Part shown: positions 9,050 through 16,915 of the stretch, piece after piece | Position numbering within the stretch: position 1 is the first letter of the stretch | How the letters are laid out: each line of letters starts with the position of its first letter | From: Sphingosinicella sp041916975 | GTDB taxonomy: Bacteria > Pseudomonadota > Alphaproteobacteria > Sphingomonadales > Sphingomonadaceae | Assembly (NCBI RefSeq): GCF_041916975.1 | Contig: NZ_JAYRYK010000001.1 | Span: 1,240,001-1,304,000, forward strand | Length of the DNA: 64,000 nt | Reading direction: 5' to 3' | The notes under the pieces: generated by a model | Databases searched by the model: none | The model's input: the letters and a program-made list of their open reading frames with translations, nothing else | Told to the model about the DNA's origin: nothing | Translations under genes and position numbers: made by a program

Positions 9050-10585
9050 TTATGCCGCCATGGTCTCAGGATTTGGTTGATTATTAATTGACCCTTTTTG
9101 CGAGCCCGTCGCATCGTCCCATTCGCGCAGCGATTCCTGATGCTTGCGCGGCACACGCAGGTTGAATGTGGAGCCGACGCCGGGCAGGCTATCGACCGAA
9201 AGCCGCGCCCCCATCAGCTCGGCAAGCCGCGCCGTGATGGCAAGGCCAAGGCCGGTGCCGCCAAAACGGCGCGTCGTCGAGGCATCCGCCTGCACAAACG
9301 GCTGGAAGAGTTTTTCGACCTGCTCCGACGTCATGCCGATGCCCGAATCCGAAACGCTGATTTCGATCCAGTCGCGTCGCGCGATGGTGAGCGGCCGCGC
9401 CGACAGGATGACATGGCCCTGCTTCGTGAACTTGCACGCATTGCCGCCGAGATTGATCAGGCACTGGCGCAGCTTCATCGAATCATGCTCGGCGATGCCG
9501 ACATCGGGCGAAATGCGCAGTTCGAGACGGTTGCCCTGCTGCTGCGCCAGCGGCTCTAGCGTCGCGCGAACCTCTTCGAGGAGGCCCTGCACGCTGAACT
9601 CGTGGACATCGACCTCCATGCGGCCCGCCTCGATCTTCGCCATATCGAGCAGCTCGTTGATCATGCTGAGCAGGTGCCGCGCCGAACCATCGATCCAGCG
9701 CGCATCTTCGGAAAGCTGCGTCTGGCCCTGTTCGGAAAGATCCTGCCTCAGCACATCGGCATAGCCGATGATCGCGTTGAGCGGCGTGCGCAGTTCGTGG
9801 CTCATGTTGGCAAGGAACTGCGACTTCGCCTCGTTGGCGTGCTGCGCGACGTCGCGCGCCTCGGCAAGCTCCGTTGCCGCGGTCGCCAGCTCGTGATCGC
9901 GGCGTTCCACCTCATCGAGCATGGCGTTCAGCGAATCGATGACGCGGCGCGTCTCGTCGTCGCCCAAACGTTCGACGCGCTGCGCATAGTCGCCGCTGTC
10001 GCGGATGCGCTCCATCGCCAGCGTCATCACCTTGAGCGGCCGGAACAGCAGCACGCTGATGCCCGCCGCGAAGAACAGCGAGACGAGGAACGCGACGGCG
10101 ATGATCCCGATGACAGCGAACAAATAAGCGAACGAGGGCTTGGTTTCGAATTTCTGGACGGTGGTGATCTCGATCGAGCCGAGCATCTTGCCCTTCGCGA
10201 CGATCGGCGCCGAAGAGACCGCCCTTCGTCCTGTGGGGTCAGCCGCAGTGCGCTTCAGCGTGATGATATCCTTGCCCGACACGTCGCGGACGCGCACCTG
10301 CCGGATCACCTCCACCGAATCGAGCTGGCGCAGCACGCGCAGCGTCTCGTCCGTATCTCCCGCGAGGATCGGCCCCGCCGCGATACTGGCGACGCCCTGC
10401 GTGGTCAGTTCCTGAATCTTGTAGGTGGCCGCGACGACGGTTTGATACTGGAGATAGGCGAACACCGAGCTCGCGAGCGCGAGCGCGACCGTACACGCAA
10501 ACAGAACCGCCGCCGCAAGCTTGACGCGGAAGGGCAGACGCTCAAGCCGTACCCTGAAGCCAGAGCGGGCCTTCGCATCGGTCAA
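9050..10585 (-). CDS. Membrane sensor histidine kinase (HAMP, HisKA, HATPase)
   Basis: A 511-residue kinase. TM1 is at about 22-44, a periplasmic sensor of about 105 residues follows, and TM2 is at about 151-181. A HAMP linker (FRPLKVMTLAMERI) and a coiled coil lead to the phosphoacceptor His263 in MSHELRTPLN. The ATPase domain shows the N box (NLGGNACKFT), G1 (SDSGIGM), F box (FQPFVQAD) and G2 (GGTGLGLAI). There is no receiver in cis; the separate receiver gene downstream is the probable partner. The start overlaps the GGDEF-EAL gene by 4 bases. The ligand of the sensor domain is unknown. Confidence 0.93.
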   Translation of the reverse strand: MTDAKARSGFRVRLERLPFRVKLAAAVLFACTVALALASSVFAYLQYQTVVAATYKIQELTTQGVASIAAGPILAGDTDETLRVLRQLDSVEVIRQVRVRDVSGKDIITLKRTAADPTGRRAVSSAPIVAKGKMLGSIEITTVQKFETKPSFAYLFAVIGIIAVAFLVSLFFAAGISVLLFRPLKVMTLAMERIRDSGDYAQRVERLGDDETRRVIDSLNAMLDEVERRDHELATAATELAEARDVAQHANEAKSQFLANMSHELRTPLNAIIGYADVLRQDLSEQGQTQLSEDARWIDGSARHLLSMINELLDMAKIEAGRMEVDVHEFSVQGLLEEVRATLEPLAQQQGNRLELRISPDVGIAEHDSMKLRQCLINLGGNACKFTKQGHVILSARPLTIARRDWIEISVSDSGIGMTSEQVEKLFQPFVQADASTTRRFGGTGLGLAITARLAELMGARLSVDSLPGVGSTFNLRVPRKHQESLREWDDATGSQKGSINNQPNPETMAA

Positions 10586-12285
10586 AGCGCGGCTCCGAGA
10601 TGCTCCGGCTCGTGCGCGTCGCGCCAGGTTTCGAATTCGGCGAGTGGGATCGGCTTCGAAATCCAGTAGCCCTGCAGGATTTCACAACCGATGACGCTGA
10701 GAATATCGGCCTGAATCTCGCTTTCGACGCCTTCGGCGACGCACTCGTAGCCGAGCCCGCCGGCAAGGCTGACGATCGCCTGAATGATCGTGCGCGAATC
10801 CGCGCTGGTGGCGACGTCCTTCACGAGCGAACGATCGATCTTAAGACGGTCGATCGGCAGATCCTTCAAACGCGCCAGGTTCGAATAGCCCGTGCCGAAA
10901 TCGTCGATGGCGATGCTGATGCCGAGTGCACGCACTTCGGCGAGGCGATCGACGATCACCGGATCGGACGACATCACGGTCGATTCGGTGATTTCGATTT
11001 CCAGCATCTCGGGCGGCGCCGACGACGCTTCGATGCACGCGCGGACATGCCGCACGAAATCGGTGCGCTCCACCTGCTGCGGCGAGACATTGACGCTGAG
11101 CTTGAGCTTGTCGCCGCGGGCGTGCCATTCGCCGACGATCCGCGCGGCTTCCGCGATCACCCAACGACCGACATCGACGATGAGACCGCTGTCTTCGGCG
11201 ATATCGATGAAGGAAGCCGGCGCGCGCAGCGATTTGTCCGGGTGGCGCCAGCGGATGAGCGCCTCCGCCGAGACGAGCTGGCCGCTTTCCGCATTGATCT
11301 GCGGCTGCATGTGCAGCTCGAACTGCCCGCCCGCGATCGCCGCGCGCAGCATCGATTCGAGCTGCAGCCGATCGCGCACGCGCTCGTGCATCGCGGCTTC
11401 GAACAGGTGATACTGATTCCGCCCGCTGTCCTTCGCGTAATACATCGCCGTGTCGGCGTTGCGGGTGAGCGTCTCGTAGGTCTCGCCGTCGTCGGGCGCA
11501 ATGCAGATGCCGATGCTGGCGCCGATCACGATCGACTGGCCCGCGAACTCGAAGGGCTCCTGCATGGCGCGCAGGATCTGGCGCGCGAGCTTGGTGGCAT
11601 CGGCGGGACCCGCCACATCGGGGAGGAGGACGGTGAATTCGTCACCGGCGAGACGCGCCAGCACGGCCTCGCCGCAGCCCGGCCCGCGGCGATTCGATTC
11701 GGCGGAAAGCAGCACGCGCATCCGCGCCGCGAACATCGCCAGCAGCACATCGCCCTGCGCGTGGCCGAGGCTGTCGTTCACCGACTTGAAGCGATCGAGA
11801 TCGATGAACAGGATCGCGCTCTTCGCGCCCTCGCGGCGCGCCATGCTGCGCAGGTGGCGCTCGACGGTGCGGCGGAAGCTGAGGCGATTGGGAAGATCGG
11901 TGACGGGGTCCTGCAGCGCGGTCTGCTGGATCGTGTCGATATTGGTCTGGATGCGCTTCTTGAACAGCTCGATCGCCGCCGTCAGCTTCGGGAGCGTGCG
12001 GCGCACGGTCCGCGGGATCGGCGGTGGAACGTCGCCGTCGCGGCGCGGGCGCACGAAATCGGTGATCTTCTCGACCGCGATCACGACCGGCGCCATCGTA
12101 TAATGCACCGCCGCGAAGACAGCCGCGGCACTGGCGATCACGACACCGGCCAGAACGAGCAGCGAACCTGCCGACGGCAGGCTTGGCGGCCAGCCAAGAC
12201 TGTAGGCGAACACCAGCAAGGCGATCACGGCAGAGGCCGCGCCAGCATAGACAAGCGAACGGATGCGCAGCTGTGTTTCGAACAA
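10582..12285 (-). CDS. Membrane GGDEF-EAL cyclic-di-GMP enzyme
   Basis: A 567-residue protein with two N-terminal membrane helices (about 13-30 and 40-62). A GGDEF domain spans about 125-295 and an EAL domain about 305-560. The cyclase signature reads AGDEF (213-217), a substitution tolerated in some active cyclases. The EAL domain looks complete: EALIRW (341-346), EITES, DDFGTGYSNL, LKIDRSLV, EGVE and QGYWISKP, so phosphodiesterase activity is likely. It is first in a coupled operon with the kinase and receiver genes, suggesting that those signal to cyclic-di-GMP turnover, which often governs flagellar motility. The net activity cannot be read from sequence. Confidence 0.92.
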   Translation of the reverse strand: MFETQLRIRSLVYAGAASAVIALLVFAYSLGWPPSLPSAGSLLVLAGVVIASAAAVFAAVHYTMAPVVIAVEKITDFVRPRRDGDVPPPIPRTVRRTLPKLTAAIELFKKRIQTNIDTIQQTALQDPVTDLPNRLSFRRTVERHLRSMARREGAKSAILFIDLDRFKSVNDSLGHAQGDVLLAMFAARMRVLLSAESNRRGPGCGEAVLARLAGDEFTVLLPDVAGPADATKLARQILRAMQEPFEFAGQSIVIGASIGICIAPDDGETYETLTRNADTAMYYAKDSGRNQYHLFEAAMHERVRDRLQLESMLRAAIAGGQFELHMQPQINAESGQLVSAEALIRWRHPDKSLRAPASFIDIAEDSGLIVDVGRWVIAEAARIVGEWHARGDKLKLSVNVSPQQVERTDFVRHVRACIEASSAPPEMLEIEITESTVMSSDPVIVDRLAEVRALGISIAIDDFGTGYSNLARLKDLPIDRLKIDRSLVKDVATSADSRTIIQAIVSLAGGLGYECVAEGVESEIQADILSVIGCEILQGYWISKPIPLAEFETWRDAHEPEHLGAAL

Positions 12286-12381
12286 TCCGAATACTCCGTG
12301 CCCCCGCGCGGACCGGTGCGCGAGGCTCGGGAGACACTCGCAGGATAAGGTAAATATTCTCTAAGCCACGCTGCTCGAACG

Positions 12382-12409
12382 AAAAGGGGCGGCCCCAAAG
12401 GACCGCCCC
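12382..12409 (-). terminator. Intrinsic terminator after the PuuD-like gene
   Basis: On the minus strand a 10-pair stem, GGGGCGGTCC with GGGCCGCCCC (one T-G wobble), closes a TTTG loop and is followed by TTTT. It begins 31 bases after the stop codon of the PuuD-like gene and separates that gene from the GGDEF-EAL operon. It is the best non-flagellar terminator in the window. Confidence 0.85.
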
Positions 12410-12440
12410 CGCTCACGTGGCCTTGCGCCGCGCGCTTGGC

Positions 12441-13025
12441 TCAGATCGGCCAGGACTGGTAGGCCGCCATCGCATAGAGCATCGGGATCGAGAGCACCGT
12501 GTTGGTGCGGCTCGTCAGCATCGCGACGCGGGCAGCCTTGGCCTTCGCCGCGTCTTCGGCCGGCACGATGCCGAGCGCCTTCTTCTGGTTCGGCCAGATG
12601 ATGAACCAGACGTTGAACGCCATGATCAGCGCCAGCCACATGCCGATGCCGATAAGGCGGAACGGCGACTGCAGCGTCAGCGCCTCGACGAGGTAGCCGA
12701 GGTGTCCGGCCAGAAGCAAGCCGAACAGCACCGTGAACGCCGCGCCCCAGCGAAAGAAGAACAGCGCCTTGGGGGCGATGTGCTTGCTCACCGCCGGCTT
12801 CTGTTCGGCCGGAATCGCCGGCATCGTGGGGATCTGGACGAAATTGAAGTAGTAGAGCAGCCCGATCCAGGTGATGCCCGCAAACACGTGCAGCCAGCGC
12901 AGCACGGTCTGCCCGAAAAGAGCGCCGTTGGCGGCGAAATCGCCATGCAGCCCGAAGATCAGAGCGATCGCGAGGACCAGCCCCAGACCCAGCGTAAGAT
13001 GCAGATTTTCAAGAATTTTGCCCAT
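12441..13025 (-). CDS. PuuD-like (Urate_ox_N family) integral membrane protein
   Basis: A 194-residue membrane protein with about five hydrophobic helices, including WLHVFAGITWIGLLYYFNFV, the signature of the N-terminal membrane domain of urate hydroxylase PuuD. Further helices contain FFFRWGAAFTVLFGLLLAG and MWLALIMAFNVWFIIWPNQ. Full-length PuuD has a C-terminal cytochrome c domain; here the chain ends soon after the last helix and has no CxxCH. No other purine-catabolic gene is nearby, so a urate role is doubtful and a membrane redox role is possible. It has its own terminator and starts with ATG 13025. Confidence 0.75.
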   Translation of the reverse strand: MGKILENLHLTLGLGLVLAIALIFGLHGDFAANGALFGQTVLRWLHVFAGITWIGLLYYFNFVQIPTMPAIPAEQKPAVSKHIAPKALFFFRWGAAFTVLFGLLLAGHLGYLVEALTLQSPFRLIGIGMWLALIMAFNVWFIIWPNQKKALGIVPAEDAAKAKAARVAMLTSRTNTVLSIPMLYAMAAYQSWPI

Positions 13026-13228
13026 CAGCAGTTTCCCCCGCGGCGTTCCCTGTTTTGACCCCCGATGCGCGCCGCGTACGCAGCAAGGGCCCGTCCCACA
13101 GTGTGATTGCGAAACATAACTACGCTGAAATTGTTGAAGGTAGAAGCGTTCAGGTGATGATAAACGGCATTTCCGGCAACAACTGACCGAACGGACGGGG
13201 TGCCGCTGCTGATCCGAAAGGAAGAACG

Positions 13229-13612
13229 ATGATCCTGCTCCATGCCGTGCTCCTGATGGTCGCGCAGGTGCTGCAGCCCGTGGCCGTGCCGGAACCGGCG
13301 CCTACCGCCCCGCTCCCGACCGCAGAGGAAGCCGCCACACCCGACGATGCCGCCGCGATCAGCGCCCGCAAGCGCCTGAACGCGGAGGTGAAGGCGCGCA
13401 CCGATGCCAGCGATGCCGGCTACGCCGCCGCTCAGGCCGCATATCAGGCGCAGATGCGCGAGCATCAGGCTGCGGTCGAGAGCACCGCAAGGGCGCAAGC
13501 GGAGTATGAAGCCGCGCGCGCCGCCTACGACCAGCGCCAACGCGAAATCGCTGACTGGCAGGCCTGCGTGAACGGCGACAAGACGCGCTGCCCGCCGAAG
13601 CCCCAAAAATAG
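13229..13612 (+). CDS. Hypothetical exported coiled-coil protein
   Basis: A 127-residue protein with a good ribosome site (AAGGAAG at 13217-13223) before ATG 13229. The first 18 or so residues (MILLHAVLLMVAQVLQPVA) are a hydrophobic export or anchor segment. A proline/alanine-rich linker follows, then an alanine- and glutamine-rich helical stretch with heptad character (about 45-110), and a short tail with two cysteines (ACVNGDKTRC) that could form a disulfide in the periplasm. I do not recognise a family. The 200 bases upstream hold no other gene and probably its promoter. Confidence 0.6.
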   Translation: MILLHAVLLMVAQVLQPVAVPEPAPTAPLPTAEEAATPDDAAAISARKRLNAEVKARTDASDAGYAAAQAAYQAQMREHQAAVESTARAQAEYEAARAAYDQRQREIADWQACVNGDKTRCPPKPQK

Positions 13613-13671
13613 CCGCCCTCGCACTTCACGCGGATTGACAGTCCCCGCCGCGCCTCGGCAAGCAGCGGGAC

Positions 13672-14544
13672 ATGCGCCCGTCCTCCGCCCCGCCGATGCT
13701 GCTCGCCTTCCTGGCGATCGCGCTGCTGTGCGCGATGGACGCCGCGATCAAGCTCGGCGCGCAGACGCATACCATCATCACCGTTACCTTCATGCGCTAT
13801 CTCGCGGGCACGCTCTTTGCGCTGCCGCTGCTGCGCTTCGGCAAGGTCGCGTTCTCGCGCGAAACCTTGCGGGGCCATGCCATACGCGGGCTTGTGATCG
13901 CCGCCGCAGCATATCTGTTCTTCTACGGGCTCTGGGCGATCCCGATCGCCGAAGCGATCGCGATCTCCTTCATCGCGCCGCTGCTCGTCCCGCTGTTCGC
14001 GCGGGTGCTGCTCGGCGAGCGGATGCGCACGATCAATGTGGCGGCGTGCCTCGTGGGATTCGGCGGCGTTCTGGTGACGGTGACCGGCCATGTCCCGGTG
14101 CCGACCCCCAACCGCACCGAAGGGGTCGCCGCCGTGTTCGTGTCGGCGGTGCTCTATGCGCTCTCCGTGGTTTTGCTGAGACAGCGGGCGATGCGCGACG
14201 ATCCGCAGGTCATCAGCCTCCTCGCCGCCGCCTTCCCGGCGCTCTACACGGCGCCCTTCGCGCTGTTCGTCGCGCCGCTGCCTGCACCCGGTGCGCTCCC
14301 GCTCTTCGCACTGATGGGCGCGCTCGGCACGGGCGGTATCCTGCTCCTTGCCTATGCCTATGCGCGCGCCGAGGCGCAGAAACTCGTGGTACTCGAATAC
14401 ACCGCGCTCGGCTGGGGCGCGCTGTTTGGCTGGTGGCTGTTCGACGAAAGCGTGCGGCCACAGGTCGTCCTTGGCGGCGCGATCGTGGCGGGCGCCTGCC
14501 TGATGACGGCGTGGTCGGGACGGCGCAAGGCAATCGCCGCATGA
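13672..14544 (+). CDS. EamA/DMT-family transporter
   Basis: A 290-residue protein with about ten membrane helices in two EamA repeats. The first has FMRYLAGTLFALPLLRFG and the pattern AEAIAISFIAPLLVPLFARV; the second has VLEYTALGWGALFGWWLFDE, the usual position of the EamA proline/glycine motif near the last helices. Family members export or import small metabolites; the substrate cannot be predicted. Its stop overlaps the start of the MFS gene (ATGA), so two carriers are co-translated, perhaps for one compound. Confidence 0.88.
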   Translation: MRPSSAPPMLLAFLAIALLCAMDAAIKLGAQTHTIITVTFMRYLAGTLFALPLLRFGKVAFSRETLRGHAIRGLVIAAAAYLFFYGLWAIPIAEAIAISFIAPLLVPLFARVLLGERMRTINVAACLVGFGGVLVTVTGHVPVPTPNRTEGVAAVFVSAVLYALSVVLLRQRAMRDDPQVISLLAAAFPALYTAPFALFVAPLPAPGALPLFALMGALGTGGILLLAYAYARAEAQKLVVLEYTALGWGALFGWWLFDESVRPQVVLGGAIVAGACLMTAWSGRRKAIAA

Positions 14545-15839
14545 AAGCGCCGGACAGCCTCCGGGGAGACTTCGCGCTGCTGTTCCTCGTGCTGTTCGTG
14601 GTCGCTGCGGGCAACACGGCGCTGCAATCGGTGCTGCCCACGATCGGGCGGGAAATCGGCATCCCCGACCTGCTCGTGGCGACGATCTTCTCGTTTTCGG
14701 CGCTGATGTGGACCTTCGCCGCGCCGCGCTGGGCCGACGCTTCGGACCGCTACGGCCGCAAGGCACTGATTTTGCTGGGGCTCGGCGGCTATTTCGTCTC
14801 CAAGCTGATCTGCGCGTTCGTGATCCTCGCCGGGCTCAAGCACCTGATCGCACCGATCGCGGTGTTCATCATCTTCGCGGTCGCCCGTTCGCTGTTCGGC
14901 CTGTTCGGATCGGCTTCCAACCCGGCGGCGCAGGCCTATGTCGCCTCGCGCACCAGCCCCTCGGAGCGCACGCGCGCGCTCTCCGTGCTCGCATCCGCGT
15001 TCGGGCTCGGCACGATCGTGGGACCGGCGGTGGCGCCGTTCTTTGTGCTGCCCTACGTCACGCTTTCGGGGCCGATGTTCGCCTTCGCGGCCTTCGCGCT
15101 CGTCACGCTCATCATCGTTTCGCGCCGCCTGCCCGCCGATGCGCCGAGCGCGGGCGAGGACCGGCCGATCGCCAACCTCGAACCCACCGTCGCCACGGGC
15201 CCGCGCAGCACGCACGCCGGACGCACGCGCACGCACCGCCGCCTGTCGTGGCGCGATCCGCGCATCCTGCCCTTCTCGATCTACGGCCTCGCCATCGGCA
15301 ACGCGCAGGCCGCAAGCGGCCAGTCGCTCGGCTTCTTCATCATCGACCGGCTGGGCCTGCCACCGATCGAGGCGCAGACCTTCATCGGCATCACGCTGAT
15401 GGCCGCCGCCGCAGCGACGCTGCTCGCGCAGTGGGCGCTGATCCCGATGTTCCACCTTGGCCCGAAGCTGCTGCTGCGCTGGGGGGCGGGCCTCGCCGCT
15501 GTGGGATCGATTCTGCTCGCGGTCTCGACCGATTTCTACGGGATCGTGCTGTCGTTCGCGATCGCCTCGCTCGGCTACGGTTTCGCGCGGCCGGGGTTCA
15601 GCGCGGGGGCATCGCTCGCCGTGGGGCTTGAGGATCAGGGCGGCGCGGCGGGCGCGATCACAGCCGTGAACGGCGCGGCGTTCATCATCGCGCCCACGAT
15701 CGGCATCGCGCTCTACCAGATCTGGCAGCCGCTGCCCTACCTGCTGAGCGCAGTGCTTCTCGCCGCCATGCTCATCTATTCGCTGAAAAACCCGCTGCTC
15801 GGCTCAGACCTCGACCGCGACGAGATTCAGACGCAGTAG
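14541..15839 (+). CDS. Major facilitator superfamily transporter
   Basis: A 432-residue MFS carrier starting at ATG 14541. The frame is open further upstream, but the membrane fold starts at MKAPDSLRGDFALLFLVLFV. About twelve helices are visible, with the loop 2-3 motif ASDRYGRKALILLG (the DRxGRR/K signature) and a central hydrophilic loop near 210-240 rich in Thr, Arg and His. It is of the type labelled drug or multidrug exporter. The last 13 bases overlap the convergent lyase gene. Confidence 0.88.
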   Translation: MKAPDSLRGDFALLFLVLFVVAAGNTALQSVLPTIGREIGIPDLLVATIFSFSALMWTFAAPRWADASDRYGRKALILLGLGGYFVSKLICAFVILAGLKHLIAPIAVFIIFAVARSLFGLFGSASNPAAQAYVASRTSPSERTRALSVLASAFGLGTIVGPAVAPFFVLPYVTLSGPMFAFAAFALVTLIIVSRRLPADAPSAGEDRPIANLEPTVATGPRSTHAGRTRTHRRLSWRDPRILPFSIYGLAIGNAQAASGQSLGFFIIDRLGLPPIEAQTFIGITLMAAAAATLLAQWALIPMFHLGPKLLLRWGAGLAAVGSILLAVSTDFYGIVLSFAIASLGYGFARPGFSAGASLAVGLEDQGGAAGAITAVNGAAFIIAPTIGIALYQIWQPLPYLLSAVLLAAMLIYSLKNPLLGSDLDRDEIQTQ

Positions 15840-16768
15840 TTGGCGGCGGGATAAGCGCCCGTCGGCGGCCCCGCCTTCGCCACCATCGAGGGCAACGTCT
15901 TGCCCATCACGGTTTCGAACCAGTGGTTCGTCGCGATGGCGGCAGCGAGGTCGACGCCGGTCGAAACACCCGAGCCATCCAGCATGAACAGCAGGTCTTC
16001 GGTCGAGATGTTGCCGGTCGCCTTCGGCGCGAACGGGCAGCCGCCGAGGCCGCCGAGCGAGGAATCGAGCACGTTCACGCCCGCCGCATAGGCCGCCCAT
16101 GCGTTGGCGATGCCGGTGCCGCGCGTGTTGTGGAAGTGGGCGCGCAGACGGACGCTGTCTCCCACGGCAGCGCGCACGCGGCCGAACAGGTCGCTCACCT
16201 GCGCGGGCACGCCGACGCCGATCGTATCGGCAAGCGCGATCTCCTCGGCGCCCGCCTCGGCCATCGCCTCGGCGCAGCGCACTACGGTTTCGGGCGGCAC
16301 ATAGCCTTCGAACGGGCAGCCGAACGCCGCCGATATCGTCACCTGCGCGACGAGGCCGTTTTCGCGCGCCAGCCGCAGCATTTCGCGGTTTTCGGTGATT
16401 CCCTGATCGATCGTCTGGCCCTGGTTGCGCTCGCCGAATGTGTTCGAGGCGACAAGTACGCAGCCCGCCTCGTCGACGCCGCGCTTGTTGCCCTCGCGGC
16501 TTTCGATGGCGCGCAGCACGCCGCGCTTGTTGAGGCAGAGCCCGATATAGGAGACATCGCGCCGATCGGGCAGGCCCGCGATCACGGCTTCCGCATCCGC
16601 CATCTGCGGCACGCGCTTCGGATTGACGAAACTCGCGACTTCCAGGCGCCGCACACCCGCGCCGATCATGCGCGTGATGAGGCCGAGCTTGTCAGCGGTG
16701 GAAACGATCTCCGGCTCGTTCTGGAGGCCGTCGCGCGCGCCCACCTCCACGATCGTCACGTCCGCCAT
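15827..16768 (-). CDS. Hydroxymethylglutaryl-CoA lyase-like enzyme
   Basis: A 313-residue HMGL/DRE-TIM aldolase. The start is ATG 16768 with GGAGAGAC just upstream. The barrel begins VTIVEVGARDGLQNE, which has the catalytic Arg-Asp pair. It includes VEVASFVNPKRVPQMAD, the metal-binding HFHNTRG, and the active-site cysteine Cys244 in GLGGCPFAPKATGN. This fits cleavage of HMG-CoA to acetyl-CoA and acetoacetate in leucine degradation; related citramalyl- or methylthio-acid lyases share the fold. No other leucine-degradation gene is adjacent, so the exact substrate is less sure than the fold. Confidence 0.88.
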   Translation of the reverse strand: MADVTIVEVGARDGLQNEPEIVSTADKLGLITRMIGAGVRRLEVASFVNPKRVPQMADAEAVIAGLPDRRDVSYIGLCLNKRGVLRAIESREGNKRGVDEAGCVLVASNTFGERNQGQTIDQGITENREMLRLARENGLVAQVTISAAFGCPFEGYVPPETVVRCAEAMAEAGAEEIALADTIGVGVPAQVSDLFGRVRAAVGDSVRLRAHFHNTRGTGIANAWAAYAAGVNVLDSSLGGLGGCPFAPKATGNISTEDLLFMLDGSGVSTGVDLAAAIATNHWFETVMGKTLPSMVAKAGPPTGAYPAANYCV

Positions 16769-16915
16769 GCCGTCTCTCCTGCAAATCGCTGCGTCCGACT
16801 TGGGCATTTCGGCGGCAAGGTCAATCCCTCTCAAAACCGAGATGCTCTCAAGTTGGGGGGCCTGCACCGGAAAACATTTGGCGCAATGATGGCGTGGCTC
16901 TGGGGAGAGACCGCC

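Noticed and set aside
13025..13624. Minus-strand frame opposite the small exported protein
   Set aside because: The plus-strand gene has a strong ribosome site and a plausible signal segment; the antisense frame has neither and shows random-looking composition.
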